In this document: in pieces, positions 22,597 to 30,546 of the stretch
How the letters are laid out: the number at the start of each line of letters is the position of its first letter
Position numbering within the stretch: position 1 is the first letter of the stretch
Assembly (NCBI GenBank): GCA_900555615.1
Contig: USMB01000016.1
Span: 1-31,876, forward strand
Direction of reading: 5' to 3'
From: an uncultured Clostridium sp.
GTDB lineage: Bacteria; Bacillota; Clostridia; TANB77; CAG-508
DNA length: 31,876 bases
Position numbers and translations under genes: made by a program
Notes under the pieces: model-generated
Database searches by the model: none
What the model was told of the DNA's origin: nothing
Seen by the model: the letters and a program-made list of their open reading frames with translations, nothing else

Positions 22597-23628
22597 CTAT
22601 CTTCTCTTTCTTGAATTTAATAAAACTGTTCTTAACTTTCCTATATCTTGTAATGTTTTTTCTGTTCCTTTTACAACACAGTCTAATGGTTCTTCTGCAA
22701 CATATACTGGCATACCAGTTTCTACACTTATTAATTTATCCAAATTTTGTATTAAAGCTCCTCCACCTGATAACATAATTCCTTTTTCCATAATATCTGA
22801 TGCAAGTTCTGGTGGTGTTTTTTCTAATGTTAATTTTACTACTTCTACTATTTGAGCAATTGATTCTTTCATTGCTTCTTCCACTTGATCTGATGTAATT
22901 ATTTCAGTTCTTGGTAATCCATCATTCAAATCTCTTCCTTTTATCTCCATTGTTATTTTTGACATTAGTGGCATAGCACAACCTAATTCTTTCTTGATTT
23001 GCTCTGCAGTTGTAACTCCTATTGCAAGATTTAATTCTTTTTTTACATAATTAATTATATCTTCATCTAGCTCATCTCCAGCTATTCTTATAGAATTACT
23101 AACTACAATTCCTCCTAATGATATTACTGCAACTTCTGTTGTTCCCCCACCAATATCTACGACTATATTTCCACTTGGTTCTTCTATTTCGATTCCAGCT
23201 CCAATTGCTGCTGCCATAGGTTCTTCTATTAAATAAACTTCTCTCGCACCTGCTCTTATTATAGCTTCTTCTACTGCTCTTTCTTCTACTTCTGTTATTC
23301 CTGATGGCACCCCAACTAAAACTCGTGGTCTTATGGCATTATATCTCTTACAAACTCTTTCAAGTAAATTTTTTAGTAATAGTTTTGTTGCTGTAAAATC
23401 TGCAATTACACCATCTTTTAATGGCTTTATTGCATTTATTTCTTTTGGAGTTCTGCCTACCATTTCTTTGGCTTCAAATCCTGTTGCTATAACATTTCCT
23501 GTTTTAGCATCTACTGAAATAACAGATGGCTCTCTTACTACAATTCCCTTTCCGTTTATAGTTACTAAAATATTAGCTGTTCCTAAATCTATCCCTATAT
23601 CTTTAGATTTGAATGACAAAAAATTCAT
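22597..23628 (-). CDS. mreB: Rod-shape-determining actin homologue MreB
   Basis: A 343-aa bacterial actin. Phosphate-1 motif GIDLGTANILV (12-22), connect and phosphate-2 segment VVDIGGGTTEVAVISLGG, and the adenosine motif MLSGGGALIQNLD are all present. It forms membrane-bound filaments that steer the elongation machinery. The ATG six codons upstream would overlap radC, whereas AAAGGAAAG lies 6 bases before the ATG at 23628 directly after the radC stop, so 23628 is preferred. The operon order radC-mreB-mreC-mreD is ancient and conserved in Firmicutes. Confidence 0.96.
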   Translation of the reverse strand: MNFLSFKSKDIGIDLGTANILVTINGKGIVVREPSVISVDAKTGNVIATGFEAKEMVGRTPKEINAIKPLKDGVIADFTATKLLLKNLLERVCKRYNAIRPRVLVGVPSGITEVEERAVEEAIIRAGAREVYLIEEPMAAAIGAGIEIEEPSGNIVVDIGGGTTEVAVISLGGIVVSNSIRIAGDELDEDIINYVKKELNLAIGVTTAEQIKKELGCAMPLMSKITMEIKGRDLNDGLPRTEIITSDQVEEAMKESIAQIVEVVKLTLEKTPPELASDIMEKGIMLSGGGALIQNLDKLISVETGMPVYVAEEPLDCVVKGTEKTLQDIGKLRTVLLNSRKRR

Positions 23629-23629
23629 T

Positions 23630-24337
23630 TTACTCTTTCCTTTCATTATGCATTCTCTGTGAAAAAATGCTTACATAATTCATGTTTCCAATTACAATAT
23701 GGTCTAACAATTGTATCCCTAATATTTTGGAAGCTTGTTCAACATTTTTGGTAAATTCAATGTCTTGACTACTAGGCGTTGGATCTCCTGCTGGATGATT
23801 GTGAATTAATATTAATTTTGATGCTTCTATTTTTACAGCCTCATTTAATATTGATTTCATAGAAGCTGTTACAAAGTTTCCCCCACCTTTTGCTACATCT
23901 TTTATCTTGAGCAATTTATTTTTGTTGTTTAACAACGCAACTTTTAGTATCTCTTGTTTTTCAAATCTCATTTTTTCTATTAGTATTTCAGCAATATCAT
24001 ATGGCTTTTTTATTATTTTTTCTTTATAAGTTGAGACCATATTAATTCTCGTTACTAGCTCACACACTGCTTTTAATTGTATAGCTTTTACTTTTCCTAT
24101 TCCTTTTATTTTCATAAATTCTTCTATTGTTAAGTCCATCAAAAAGCTTAAATTCTCTTCACCTGTGCTATTCATTTTCAAAATTTGCTGAGCTAATCCC
24201 ACAGCTGTTTCTTCTTTTGTTCCTGTTTTTATTATTATTGCAAGTAACTCTGCATTGGTTAATGCTTTTGCTCCATATTGTTCTAATTTTTCATAGGGTC
24301 TTTCCGCTTCTGGTAATTCTTTCATTTTTATTGGCAT
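23630..24337 (-). CDS. radC: RadC family JAB1/MPN metalloprotein
   Basis: A 235-aa protein with an N-terminal helix-hairpin-helix region (about residues 20-100; FMKIKGIGKVKAIQLKAVCE) and a C-terminal JAB1/MPN fold with the zinc motif LILIHNHPAGDPTPSSQD (His179, His181, Asp192). RadC proteins are widely annotated as DNA repair factors, but their biochemical role is not established. AAAGGAAG precedes the ATG. It is first in the operon with mreBCD, PBP2 and minC, and a strong sigma-A promoter lies 49-77 bases upstream. Confidence 0.95.
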   Translation of the reverse strand: MPIKMKELPEAERPYEKLEQYGAKALTNAELLAIIIKTGTKEETAVGLAQQILKMNSTGEENLSFLMDLTIEEFMKIKGIGKVKAIQLKAVCELVTRINMVSTYKEKIIKKPYDIAEILIEKMRFEKQEILKVALLNNKNKLLKIKDVAKGGGNFVTASMKSILNEAVKIEASKLILIHNHPAGDPTPSSQDIEFTKNVEQASKILGIQLLDHIVIGNMNYVSIFSQRMHNERKE

Positions 24338-24385
24338 TATCTATCTTCCTTTCTCTTTTTGAAAGGCCCCCTATACCGTGATATT

Positions 24386-24414
24386 ATTATATATTGTATT
24401 TGTGTTTTTTTCAA
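24386..24414 (-). promoter_or_regulatory. Sigma-A promoter of the radC-mreBCD-mrdA-minC operon
   Basis: Minus-strand TTGAAA (24409-24414), 17 bases, perfect TATAAT (24386-24391). It is the only strong promoter seen upstream of the six-gene run, in which the gaps between genes are 1-29 bases. Confidence 0.8.
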
Positions 24415-24428
24415 GTCCTATAAGAGTT

Positions 24429-24466
24429 TTTTTTAGATTTAACCTTAAATATACAAATCTAAAAAA
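24429..24466. promoter_or_regulatory. 12-bp inverted repeat in the radC/mecA divergent region
   Basis: A perfect inverted repeat of TTTTTTAGATTT (24429-24440) with AAATCTAAAAAA (24455-24466) and a 14-base centre. It lies between two divergent promoters, 15 bases upstream of the radC -35 box and 18 bases upstream of the mecA -35 box. Neither strand has T after the right arm, so it does not look like a terminator; a regulator binding site or a supercoil-sensitive cruciform is possible. Confidence 0.5.
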
Positions 24467-24483
24467 TTACCAAAAATTGTTTC

Positions 24484-24512
24484 TTTAAATCTTATAATAT
24501 TCGTAGTATAAT
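24484..24512 (+). promoter_or_regulatory. Candidate promoter of mecA
   Basis: TTTAAA (24484-24489), 17 bases, perfect TATAAT (24507-24512), 30 bases before the ATG. The -35 box is poor, which may mean activator dependence. Confidence 0.5.
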
Positions 24513-24541
24513 AAATTTATAAGAAATACGGAGGTTTACAA

Positions 24542-25126
24542 ATGAAATTCGAAAAATTAAATGATGCTAAAATAAAAATAATTGTTTCCATTCATGACAT
24601 GGAGGAAAAAAATATTTCTGTTCGAAATCTTTTTTCCAATTCTGAGCCATCACAAGAACTCTTACAAAATCTATTACAAATGGCTGAACAAGAAATTGGT
24701 TTTAAAGTTGATGACTCAAAATTGTTACTAGAAGCCACTCTCTCTTCTGAAGAAGAGTGTACATTTATAATAACAAAATTACAAGAAAAATTAGAAAATA
24801 CTAATAACACAAATTCCTTTATATTTAAATTTAATAGTTTCGATGCTTTTATAGAACTATGTACCTTTTTAAATAATTTTTCGGATTTAAACTTAAAAAG
24901 TTTTTCACAAAATTTTTCTTTAATTTCATACAATAATACATATTATCTATATGATTCCAATACCGAAAAGTATTCTATTTTGCTTGATTATATGAAAAAT
25001 ATTTTTGCAGAATTCGGAACTAACATTTCTAGTTTTCCTGGTATTGAGGGCATTTTAAATGAATATGGCAAAGTTATTTTTGAAAAAAATGCAATTGTAA
25101 AATGCATTTATTACTTTGTACATTAA
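24542..25126 (+). CDS. mecA: MecA-type ClpC adaptor protein
   Basis: A 194-aa protein with the two-domain MecA layout. The N-terminal domain (about residues 1-80) has KFEKLNDAKIKIIVSIHDME and LLQMAEQEIGFKVDDSKLLLEA; a short Asn/Thr linker follows; the C-terminal domain (about 95-194) holds FKFNSFDAFIELC, NNTYYLY and ILNEYGKVIFEKNAI. MecA delivers substrates such as ComK to the ClpC unfoldase and activates ClpC. ACGGAGGTTTACAA precedes the ATG. It is monocistronic, divergent from the radC operon and closed by a terminator. Sequence is divergent from Bacillus MecA, so its substrates may differ. Confidence 0.85.
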   Translation: MKFEKLNDAKIKIIVSIHDMEEKNISVRNLFSNSEPSQELLQNLLQMAEQEIGFKVDDSKLLLEATLSSEEECTFIITKLQEKLENTNNTNSFIFKFNSFDAFIELCTFLNNFSDLNLKSFSQNFSLISYNNTYYLYDSNTEKYSILLDYMKNIFAEFGTNISSFPGIEGILNEYGKVIFEKNAIVKCIYYFVH

Positions 25127-25150
25127 AAGAGACAGTTTCCTGTCTCTTTT
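25125..25150. terminator. Bidirectional terminator between mecA and the M23 gene
   Basis: A perfect 11-bp stem (25125-25135 with 25140-25150) and loop TTTC. On the plus strand it ends in five T; on the minus strand the arm also ends in four T. It overlaps the mecA stop codon and ends one base before the stop codon of the M23 gene. Confidence 0.88.
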
Positions 25151-25151
25151 T

Positions 25152-26153
25152 CTAATAAACATAGTTTTGTGGATTGTATGCAACTCCATTTACTCTAACT
25201 TCTAAATGTAAATGTGGACCTGTACTATTTCCTGTACTTCCAACTGCTGCAATTACTTCTCCTTGACTTACTTTTTCACCTGCTGTAACATATAATTTAC
25301 TACAATGTCCATAATATGTCTCTATTCCATCTCCATGTGATATTACAACCATATATCCATATGATTTTTTTACTCCTGCAAATGTAACTGTACCACTTGC
25401 TGCAGCTTTTATTGGTGTTCCTGTTGGTGCCCCAATATCTAATCCAGTATGATCTCCTGATCTCACACTACTTCTAACACCAAATCTAGAAGTAATAATA
25501 CCAGAGATTGGTCTTATCAAGTTTAAACTTAATGGTACTTTTTGATATGAGATATTCATTGAAGTGTTTACTTTTCCTGTTGTCACTGGCTTTTTGGTTA
25601 CTACTACAACTTTTTCTTTATATAAAGATGCAACTGTTGCCTCTACTTCTGAAAACGCTTTTACTTCTGTATCATATTTTTCTAATATAGATATATCATC
25701 AATATTTTCGCTTTCTTTCTCTCTAAGCTCATTTACTACTTGTTCTGCTTGTGAGAAATCAGAAACATAAGCTTTTTCTTCTTCTCCATCTAAAATTGCA
25801 TAATACTTATAATAAACAATACCAGATTGTTTAATTTTATCAAATATTTCATTATCATTTGTTACTATATTTCTTTTTAGCAAGCACATTTTGTATTCTG
25901 GCAAAGCATCTACTTGAACAAATGCTATATGGCTATCTTCCCCACCTTCGCCACTTTCTATGTAATTATTTATTCTTGTTTGTAATTTACTTTTATCTTT
26001 GCTATACCCTACTGTTTCTCCATTTATTGTTACACTATATATTGGTTTAAAAAACAATGCTACCGCACATATTATTAGAAATATAGAAACAGCTATAAGT
26101 ATTGTAAGCTTCATAGATTTTCTTGCAAATACTAATATTTGTTTAATCATCAT
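25152..26153 (-). CDS. Membrane-anchored M23 (LytM-type) peptidase
   Basis: A 333-aa protein with an N-terminal membrane helix (about residues 16-36), an extracytoplasmic region with a short beta domain (VTINGETVGYS), and a C-terminal M23 domain with all zinc and catalytic residues: His235 and Asp239 in GDHTGLDIG, His283 in YGHCS, and His314/His316 in GPHLHLEV. It should cleave peptide bonds in peptidoglycan. Layout resembles SpoIIQ- or SpoIID-machinery-associated M23 proteins, but it could equally be a vegetative cell-wall hydrolase. AGGGAGAA lies 4 bases before the first of two adjacent ATG codons. The CotF-like genes just upstream support, but do not prove, a sporulation role. Confidence 0.9.
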   Translation of the reverse strand: MMIKQILVFARKSMKLTILIAVSIFLIICAVALFFKPIYSVTINGETVGYSKDKSKLQTRINNYIESGEGGEDSHIAFVQVDALPEYKMCLLKRNIVTNDNEIFDKIKQSGIVYYKYYAILDGEEEKAYVSDFSQAEQVVNELREKESENIDDISILEKYDTEVKAFSEVEATVASLYKEKVVVVTKKPVTTGKVNTSMNISYQKVPLSLNLIRPISGIITSRFGVRSSVRSGDHTGLDIGAPTGTPIKAAASGTVTFAGVKKSYGYMVVISHGDGIETYYGHCSKLYVTAGEKVSQGEVIAAVGSTGNSTGPHLHLEVRVNGVAYNPQNYVY

Positions 26154-26295
26154 ATTTCTCCCTTGTACATATTTTTTAAAATTGTATAATACTTTTCCTT
26201 ATTTTCGCAATCTGATTCAATGCCTTTTTTCCGTATGTTTTCTTGCTCATTCTCTATATTTCTTTATTTATCTCTTTATTTTTTTAAAACAAAAA

Positions 26296-26323
26296 AGTAG
26301 ATATGCTTTTTATGCATTCTACT
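26296..26323 (-). terminator. Terminator of the CotF-like pair
   Basis: On the minus strand AGTAGA with GCAT pairs with ATGC-T-TCTACT (arms 26296-26306 and 26314-26323, one bulged base) and runs into six T (26291-26296). It begins 8 bases past the stop of the 82-aa gene. The remaining 140 bases to the M23 start show no gene. Confidence 0.7.
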
Positions 26324-26331
26324 CTCCTAAA

Positions 26332-26580
26332 TTAACCTTGTTGTAATTCTGTTTTTACAGTTTCAATTTCTGTTACAGTTGCTTTTTGTGCAGGTTTATA
26401 ATATCCCTTAGCATTTGCAACTTTAAATAATTCATATTGGAAACTTTCATCATTATTTCTTATTTGTTGAAATGTTTGTCTTAATTGGCTATTTTCTGAT
26501 TCAGAAATTGCTGTTTGATATGCTGTTAAATCTGCCTTTACATTTTCTAAAATATCATTTACCATTGTTTTCTCTTCCAT
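26332..26580 (-). CDS. CotF-like spore coat protein
   Basis: An 82-aa helical protein matching the coat F domain: DILENVKADLTAYQTAISES (about residues 9-28), followed by LRQTFQQIRNNDESFQYELF and KVANAKGYYKPA. CotF-domain proteins occur in the coat or outer layers of endospores and form four-helix bundles. TAGGAGGATG precedes the ATG. It follows a second CotF-like gene by 11 bases and is closed by a terminator. Confidence 0.88.
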   Translation of the reverse strand: MEEKTMVNDILENVKADLTAYQTAISESENSQLRQTFQQIRNNDESFQYELFKVANAKGYYKPAQKATVTEIETVKTELQQG

Positions 26581-26591
26581 TTTTCATCCTC

Positions 26592-26780
26592 CTAATTATT
26601 TAAAAAACTCATTAACTTTTGTTTTGTATTTAAAGCATCTTGAGCTGATTTTGTAAACATTTGCTTTATTTGAGCATCTTGTACTTGTGATGCATATGTG
26701 TTTAATTTTTCATATGCAGTTTCATGTGCTCCTATTAAATGTCTTAAATGTTGTAATTCTGCTTGTGTTAAATCTGCCAT
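26592..26780 (-). CDS. Small CotF-like / spore-associated protein
   Basis: A 62-aa helical protein (MADLTQAELQHLRHLIGAHE, then TAYEKLNTYASQVQDAQIKQ) resembling the companion of coat F proteins in Clostridia, a two-helix half of the same bundle. The start at ATG 26780 has AAAGGGTG 6 bases upstream; an in-frame GTG nine bases before it is part of that site. A sigma-G-like promoter lies 32-60 bases upstream. It is co-transcribed with the 82-aa gene and probably forms a complex with its product. Confidence 0.8.
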   Translation of the reverse strand: MADLTQAELQHLRHLIGAHETAYEKLNTYASQVQDAQIKQMFTKSAQDALNTKQKLMSFLNN

Positions 26781-26811
26781 TATAATCACCCTTTCTTAAA
26801 TTTTATATTGG

Positions 26812-26840
26812 TATTATGCTCAAATCAGTTTTATTTATAC
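26812..26840 (-). promoter_or_regulatory. Sigma-G/F-like promoter of the CotF-like pair
   Basis: Minus-strand GTATA (26836-26840), 17 bases, CATAATA (26812-26818). Both elements and the spacing fit the forespore sigma-G consensus (GHATR, 17-18, CATtMTA) with a single mismatch. No sigma-A-type box is present in the same stretch. Confidence 0.5.
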
Positions 26841-26844
26841 AGAA

Positions 26845-26868
26845 AAAGCCGAAAGAATCTTTCGACTT
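26845..26868 (-). terminator. Terminator of pcrA
   Basis: A 24-base palindrome with one G-T pair centred at 26856/26857, ending on the minus strand in GGCTTTTT. It starts 20 bases past the pcrA stop and is directly followed by the sigma-G-like promoter of the next unit. Confidence 0.75.
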
Positions 26869-26888
26869 TTTTCGACTTTCTACTTATT

Positions 26889-29204
26889 TTAAATTATTTC
26901 CAAATTTGCAAATTTTGCCATCAAACGTTTATGACCAACTTTATCAAAATTAATATCAACTTTTAAATCATCGCCTTCAGGTTCAACATAATTAATTGTT
27001 CCTTCTCCGAATTTTTTGTGATATACTCTTGCACCAGATTGATATGAAGAAAAATCAATATTGTTACTAACCTTTTTAGTAATATTATTTAAGAAGCTTT
27101 CAGCTGTTCTAAATGCAAATCCTGTTTCTGTATTTGTTTTAGCACTTGATGCAGATGCTGTAAATTTAGGTTCTTCAACTTTATATGTCTTAATGTTCCA
27201 ATTATTCTTATTTCCGTAGCTCCAAGTATAATTACTATCTCCAAAAGCACTTTCTCTTTTTACAGAACTTATCATTGCATCATCATATCCATCTAATAAT
27301 TCTTTTGGAATCTCTTGTAAAAATCTTGATGGTGGATTATGTGCTGTAGAACCAAATGTAGTACGTTGTTTACTATTTGTTAAATATAAATTTTCTTTTG
27401 CTCTAGTTACACCAACATAACATAAACGTCTTTCTTCTTCTAATTCCTTTTGTTCACCAATAGACTTATATCCTGGGAATATTCCCTCTTCCATTCCTAC
27501 TAAAAATACAACTGGAAATTCTAATCCTTTTGCACTATGTAATGTCATTAATGTAACAGATTCATCTGTTTCTTCAACATTGTCTAAATCACTTGATAAT
27601 GTTATTCCCTCTAGGAAATCACTTAATCCATTATCTGCTGATTCTTCTTCAAATTCTACTGCAACATTTAAAAATTCTTCTAAGTTTGCAATTCTATTTT
27701 CCGCTTCTACTGTATTCTCATTTTCTAATGCTTTTGTATATCCTGTATCTTTTAATAATTTCTTTATTAATTCAGATATTGTAAGTTCATCTTTTTCTGC
27801 CATTATTTTTTCCATGCAATCTACAAATTCTCTAGAATTCAAATAAACTCTATTTAGTCCATATTGATCTGCATTTTTAATAACTTCATACATAGATATA
27901 TTATTTTGTTCTGCAATTTTAGCTACATTATCTAAGCTTGTTTTTCCAATTCCTCTTTTAGGTTCATTTATAATTCTATTTAAACTTAAATTGTCTGAAG
28001 GATTTTGTACCAATCTTAAATATGAAATAATATCTTTTATTTCTTTTCTTTCATAGAATTTTAAACCTCCAACAATTTTATATGGAATACCTTCTCTTCT
28101 TAAAATTTCCTCTATTGCTCTTGATTGTGTATTCATTCTATATAATACTGCAAAATCTGAATATTTATATTTTTCTTCTCTCATAAGATGTTCTATTTGC
28201 TCTGCAATATATCTTCCTTCATCATATTCATTTTCTGCAGAAAATATTTTTGGCAAACTTCCTACATCATTTTCTGTCCATAATTTTTTATCATATTTTA
28301 CTTCATTATTTTTTATAACCGCATTTGCTACTTTCAAAATATTTCCTGTACATCTGTAATTTTGCTCTAATTTTATTATTTTAGTTCCAGAAAAATCTCT
28401 TTCAAAATTTAATATGTTACTTATATCTGCACCACGGAAACTATAAATTCCTTGGTCATTATCACCTACGGCTGTAATATTTCCATGTTTTGATGCTAAC
28501 ATTGTTACTAATGTGAATTGAGATTTGTTTGTATCCTGATACTCATCTACTAATACATATTGGAATTTATTTGAATAATATTCCAATACATCTACATTTT
28601 CCATTAATATTTTTATTGTAAAATTAATAATATCATCAAAGTCAATTGCATTATTTTCCTTTAATCTGTTTTGATATCTTTCATAAACTTGTGCTATTTT
28701 TTCTTTTCTGAAATCTCCATGTGCTTTTACTGTATATTGATCTGGCTCTAGCATTTCATTTTTAGCATTGCTTATTTCTGACATTACTGCTCTATCACTA
28801 AATAATTTTTCATCTAATTGTAAATCTTTTAATATTTGTTTTACCATTGTTTTTTGGTCAGATGTATCAAATATAATAAATGATGAATCAAATCCAATTC
28901 TGTCTATAAATTTTCTTAATATTCTTACACATATTGAATGGAATGTTCCAATCCACATATCTTTTGCAGCATCTCCAACTAATAATTCTATTCTTTCTTT
29001 CATTTCTTTTGCTGCTTTATTTGTAAATGTTATTGCTAATATATTCCATGGTAATATATTTTTTTCCTTCATTAAATATGCTATTTTATGCGTTAATACT
29101 TTTGTTTTTCCACTTCCTGCACCAGCTATTACTAAGCATGGTCCTTCTGTATTTACTACGGCTTCGTATTGTTTATCATTTAATCCCTTTAGTATATCGT
29201 CCAT
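26889..29204 (-). CDS. pcrA: ATP-dependent DNA helicase PcrA (UvrD family)
   Basis: A 771-aa superfamily 1A helicase. Walker A AGAGSGKT is at 27-34; VDEYQDTN (motif II), DNDQGIYSFRGAD (motif III), EQNYRC (motif IV) and VTLMTLHSAKGLEFPVVFL (motif V) follow; LCYVGVTRAKENLYL is motif VI. The C-terminal tail with VYHKKFGEGTINYVEPEGDD is the Tudor-like domain of PcrA that contacts RNA polymerase. It acts in repair and replication. The start at 29204 has AAAGGAAAG 6 bases upstream; the frame extends 23 codons upstream without a ribosome site. It has its own promoter and terminator. Confidence 0.96.
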   Translation of the reverse strand: MDDILKGLNDKQYEAVVNTEGPCLVIAGAGSGKTKVLTHKIAYLMKEKNILPWNILAITFTNKAAKEMKERIELLVGDAAKDMWIGTFHSICVRILRKFIDRIGFDSSFIIFDTSDQKTMVKQILKDLQLDEKLFSDRAVMSEISNAKNEMLEPDQYTVKAHGDFRKEKIAQVYERYQNRLKENNAIDFDDIINFTIKILMENVDVLEYYSNKFQYVLVDEYQDTNKSQFTLVTMLASKHGNITAVGDNDQGIYSFRGADISNILNFERDFSGTKIIKLEQNYRCTGNILKVANAVIKNNEVKYDKKLWTENDVGSLPKIFSAENEYDEGRYIAEQIEHLMREEKYKYSDFAVLYRMNTQSRAIEEILRREGIPYKIVGGLKFYERKEIKDIISYLRLVQNPSDNLSLNRIINEPKRGIGKTSLDNVAKIAEQNNISMYEVIKNADQYGLNRVYLNSREFVDCMEKIMAEKDELTISELIKKLLKDTGYTKALENENTVEAENRIANLEEFLNVAVEFEEESADNGLSDFLEGITLSSDLDNVEETDESVTLMTLHSAKGLEFPVVFLVGMEEGIFPGYKSIGEQKELEEERRLCYVGVTRAKENLYLTNSKQRTTFGSTAHNPPSRFLQEIPKELLDGYDDAMISSVKRESAFGDSNYTWSYGNKNNWNIKTYKVEEPKFTASASSAKTNTETGFAFRTAESFLNNITKKVSNNIDFSSYQSGARVYHKKFGEGTINYVEPEGDDLKVDINFDKVGHKRLMAKFANLEII

Positions 29205-29239
29205 TATTCTTTCCTTTCTTCTTTCAAATGTTTGTTTGT

Positions 29240-29268
29240 ATTTTACTATATTTTTTTGTTTTTTGCAA
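29240..29268 (-). promoter_or_regulatory. Promoter of pcrA
   Basis: Minus-strand TTGCAA (29263-29268), 17 bases, TAAAAT (29240-29245), 35 bases before the chosen ATG, which also argues against the upstream start that would lie inside or before it. Confidence 0.65.
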
Positions 29269-29279
29269 TACATTTAAAA

Positions 29280-29307
29280 AACTCTTTTAAAAAATTTTAA
29301 AAGAGTT
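29280..29307 (-). terminator. Terminator of prfA
   Basis: A perfect 13-bp stem (29280-29292 with 29295-29307) and a nominal 2-base centre; inner A-T pairs will open to a larger loop. On the minus strand it ends in six T. It begins 8 bases past the prfA stop. Confidence 0.8.
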
Positions 29308-29314
29308 CTTATTT

Positions 29315-30376
29315 TTATTCTTCTTCACCTTTTAATTTTTCAGCTCTATCTGCTGCAATTAAGTTGTCTATCATTTCATCTAAATCTCCATTTAAGAAAT
29401 TTTCCATTTGGAATATACTCATTCCAATTCTATGGTCTGTTATACGACCTTGAGGATAGTTATATGTACGAATTTTTTCACTTCTATCTCCACTTCCTAC
29501 TTGTGATTTTCTTGCATTTGCTATTTCTGAATCCTGTTTTTCTTTTTCTATATTATATAGTCTTGAACGTAACATTTTCATAGCATATTCTCTGTTTTGT
29601 AATTGTGAACGTTCTGTTTGACATTCTACAACAATTCCTGATGGTTCATGTATTAATCTTACGGCTGATGATGTTTTATTAATATGTTGTCCTCCAGCAC
29701 CAGAAGATCTGAATACTTCCATTTTAATATCTGCTGGATTTATATCAATTTCTACATCTTCTACAACTGGAAGTACTGCAACTGTTGCTGTTGATGTATG
29801 TATTCTTCCACTGCTTTCTGTATCAGGAACTCTTTGTACTCTATGTACTCCACTCTCGAACTTGAATCTACTATATGCTCCTTTTCCTGTAACCATAAAA
29901 GATATTTCTTTATATCCACCTAATTCAGTTTGGTTTTCATTTAATATTTCAATTTTCCAATGTTTTCTTTCTGCATACATCGTATACATTCTAAATAATG
30001 TACCTGCAAATAATGCTGCTTCTTCTCCACCTGCACCTGCACGAATTTCACAAATAATGTTTTTATCATCATTTGGATCCTTTGGAATTAGTAATGCTTT
30101 TAATTCATCTTCTATATGAGGAAGATTTTCTTTAGCTTCATAATAATCCGCCTCAGCTAATTCTTTTAACTCCTTATCTTCCATCATTTCTTTAGCATCG
30201 TCCATTCTTTGCTTTTCTTTTTTATATTCTCTAAACTTTAACACTACTTCTTCAATAGAACTGTGTTCCTTTATTAATTTTTGCCATTCTGTTTGATTTG
30301 CAATTACCTCTGGGTCACTTATTAATTTGGTCAATTCTTCATATCTTGCTTCTACTGCTTCTAATTTGTCAAACAT
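29315..30376 (-). CDS. prfA: Peptide chain release factor 1
   Basis: A 353-aa class I release factor that recognises UAA and UAG. The catalytic GGQ is at 228-230 (RSSGAGGQHINKTSSAVRLI). The codon-recognition region reads RVPDTESSGRIHTS; the P-x-T tripeptide (184-186) marks RF1, while RF2 would have S-P-F. The usual PAT or PVT is PDT here. AAAGGAGAATATTT precedes ATG 30376; the frame extends nine codons upstream without a ribosome site. In many Firmicutes prfA is preceded by prmC and thymidine kinase genes; here it is preceded by a repeat and an isolated small gene. Confidence 0.96.
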   Translation of the reverse strand: MFDKLEAVEARYEELTKLISDPEVIANQTEWQKLIKEHSSIEEVVLKFREYKKEKQRMDDAKEMMEDKELKELAEADYYEAKENLPHIEDELKALLIPKDPNDDKNIICEIRAGAGGEEAALFAGTLFRMYTMYAERKHWKIEILNENQTELGGYKEISFMVTGKGAYSRFKFESGVHRVQRVPDTESSGRIHTSTATVAVLPVVEDVEIDINPADIKMEVFRSSGAGGQHINKTSSAVRLIHEPSGIVVECQTERSQLQNREYAMKMLRSRLYNIEKEKQDSEIANARKSQVGSGDRSEKIRTYNYPQGRITDHRIGMSIFQMENFLNGDLDEMIDNLIAADRAEKLKGEEE

Positions 30377-30408
30377 AAATATTCTCCTTTTTTCTAAAAT
30401 CATATTTT

Positions 30409-30437
30409 ATTATACTATATATTGGTATTTTTTTCAA
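30409..30437 (-). promoter_or_regulatory. Sigma-A promoter of prfA
   Basis: Minus-strand TTGAAA (30432-30437), 17 bases, TATAAT (30409-30414), 33 bases before the ATG at 30376. The -35 box lies 7 bases from the dispersed repeat. Confidence 0.8.
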
Positions 30438-30444
30438 GGGGTTA

Positions 30445-30504
30445 TGCGAAATTAGGGTCGGTCCTTTTTTTCGCATGCGATTTTAGGGTCGGCTCTTTTT
30501 TGCA
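30445..30504. repeat. Paired ~30-bp repeat with GGGTCGGTCC core (locus 2)
   Basis: Two adjacent direct units (30445-30475, 31 bp, and 30476-30504, 29 bp) with cores AGGGTCGGTCC and AGGGTCGGCTC followed by a T-run and GCA. Unit one has 7-bp inverted ends, TGCGAAA and TTTCGCA. The junction is the palindrome TCGCATGCGA (30471-30480). The core is the reverse complement of that at 11388-11453, so the two loci are inverted relative to each other. Confidence 0.8.
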
Positions 30505-30505
30505 C

Positions 30506-30541
30506 AAAAAGAAAGCACCACATGTGCAGTGCTTCCTTTTT
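30506..30541 (-). terminator. Terminator of the 78-aa gene
   Basis: A 13-bp stem with one mismatch (30506-30518 with 30529-30541) and loop CACATGTGCA. On the minus strand it ends in TTTCTTTTT. It begins 5 bases past the stop codon. Confidence 0.8.
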
Positions 30542-30546
30542 GAGGT

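Noticed and set aside
22208..22855. 215-codon plus-strand frame opposite mreC/mreB
   Set aside because: It lies wholly antisense to two well-conserved genes, has no ribosome site and codes for a Phe/Ser-rich sequence typical of a shadow of AT-rich coding DNA.
24429..24466. Terminator of mecA or radC transcripts
   Set aside because: It lies upstream of both genes and neither strand has T residues after the second arm.
28768..29277. 169-codon plus-strand frame opposite the pcrA N-terminus
   Set aside because: Antisense to Walker A and conserved helicase sequence, without start signals.
11388..30504. The two GGACCGACCC loci as attachment sites bounding an integrated island
   Set aside because: They are inverted relative to each other, each is itself a tandem pair, and the 19 kb between them is mostly core genes (spoIIE, mre operon, pcrA, prfA) with no integrase.
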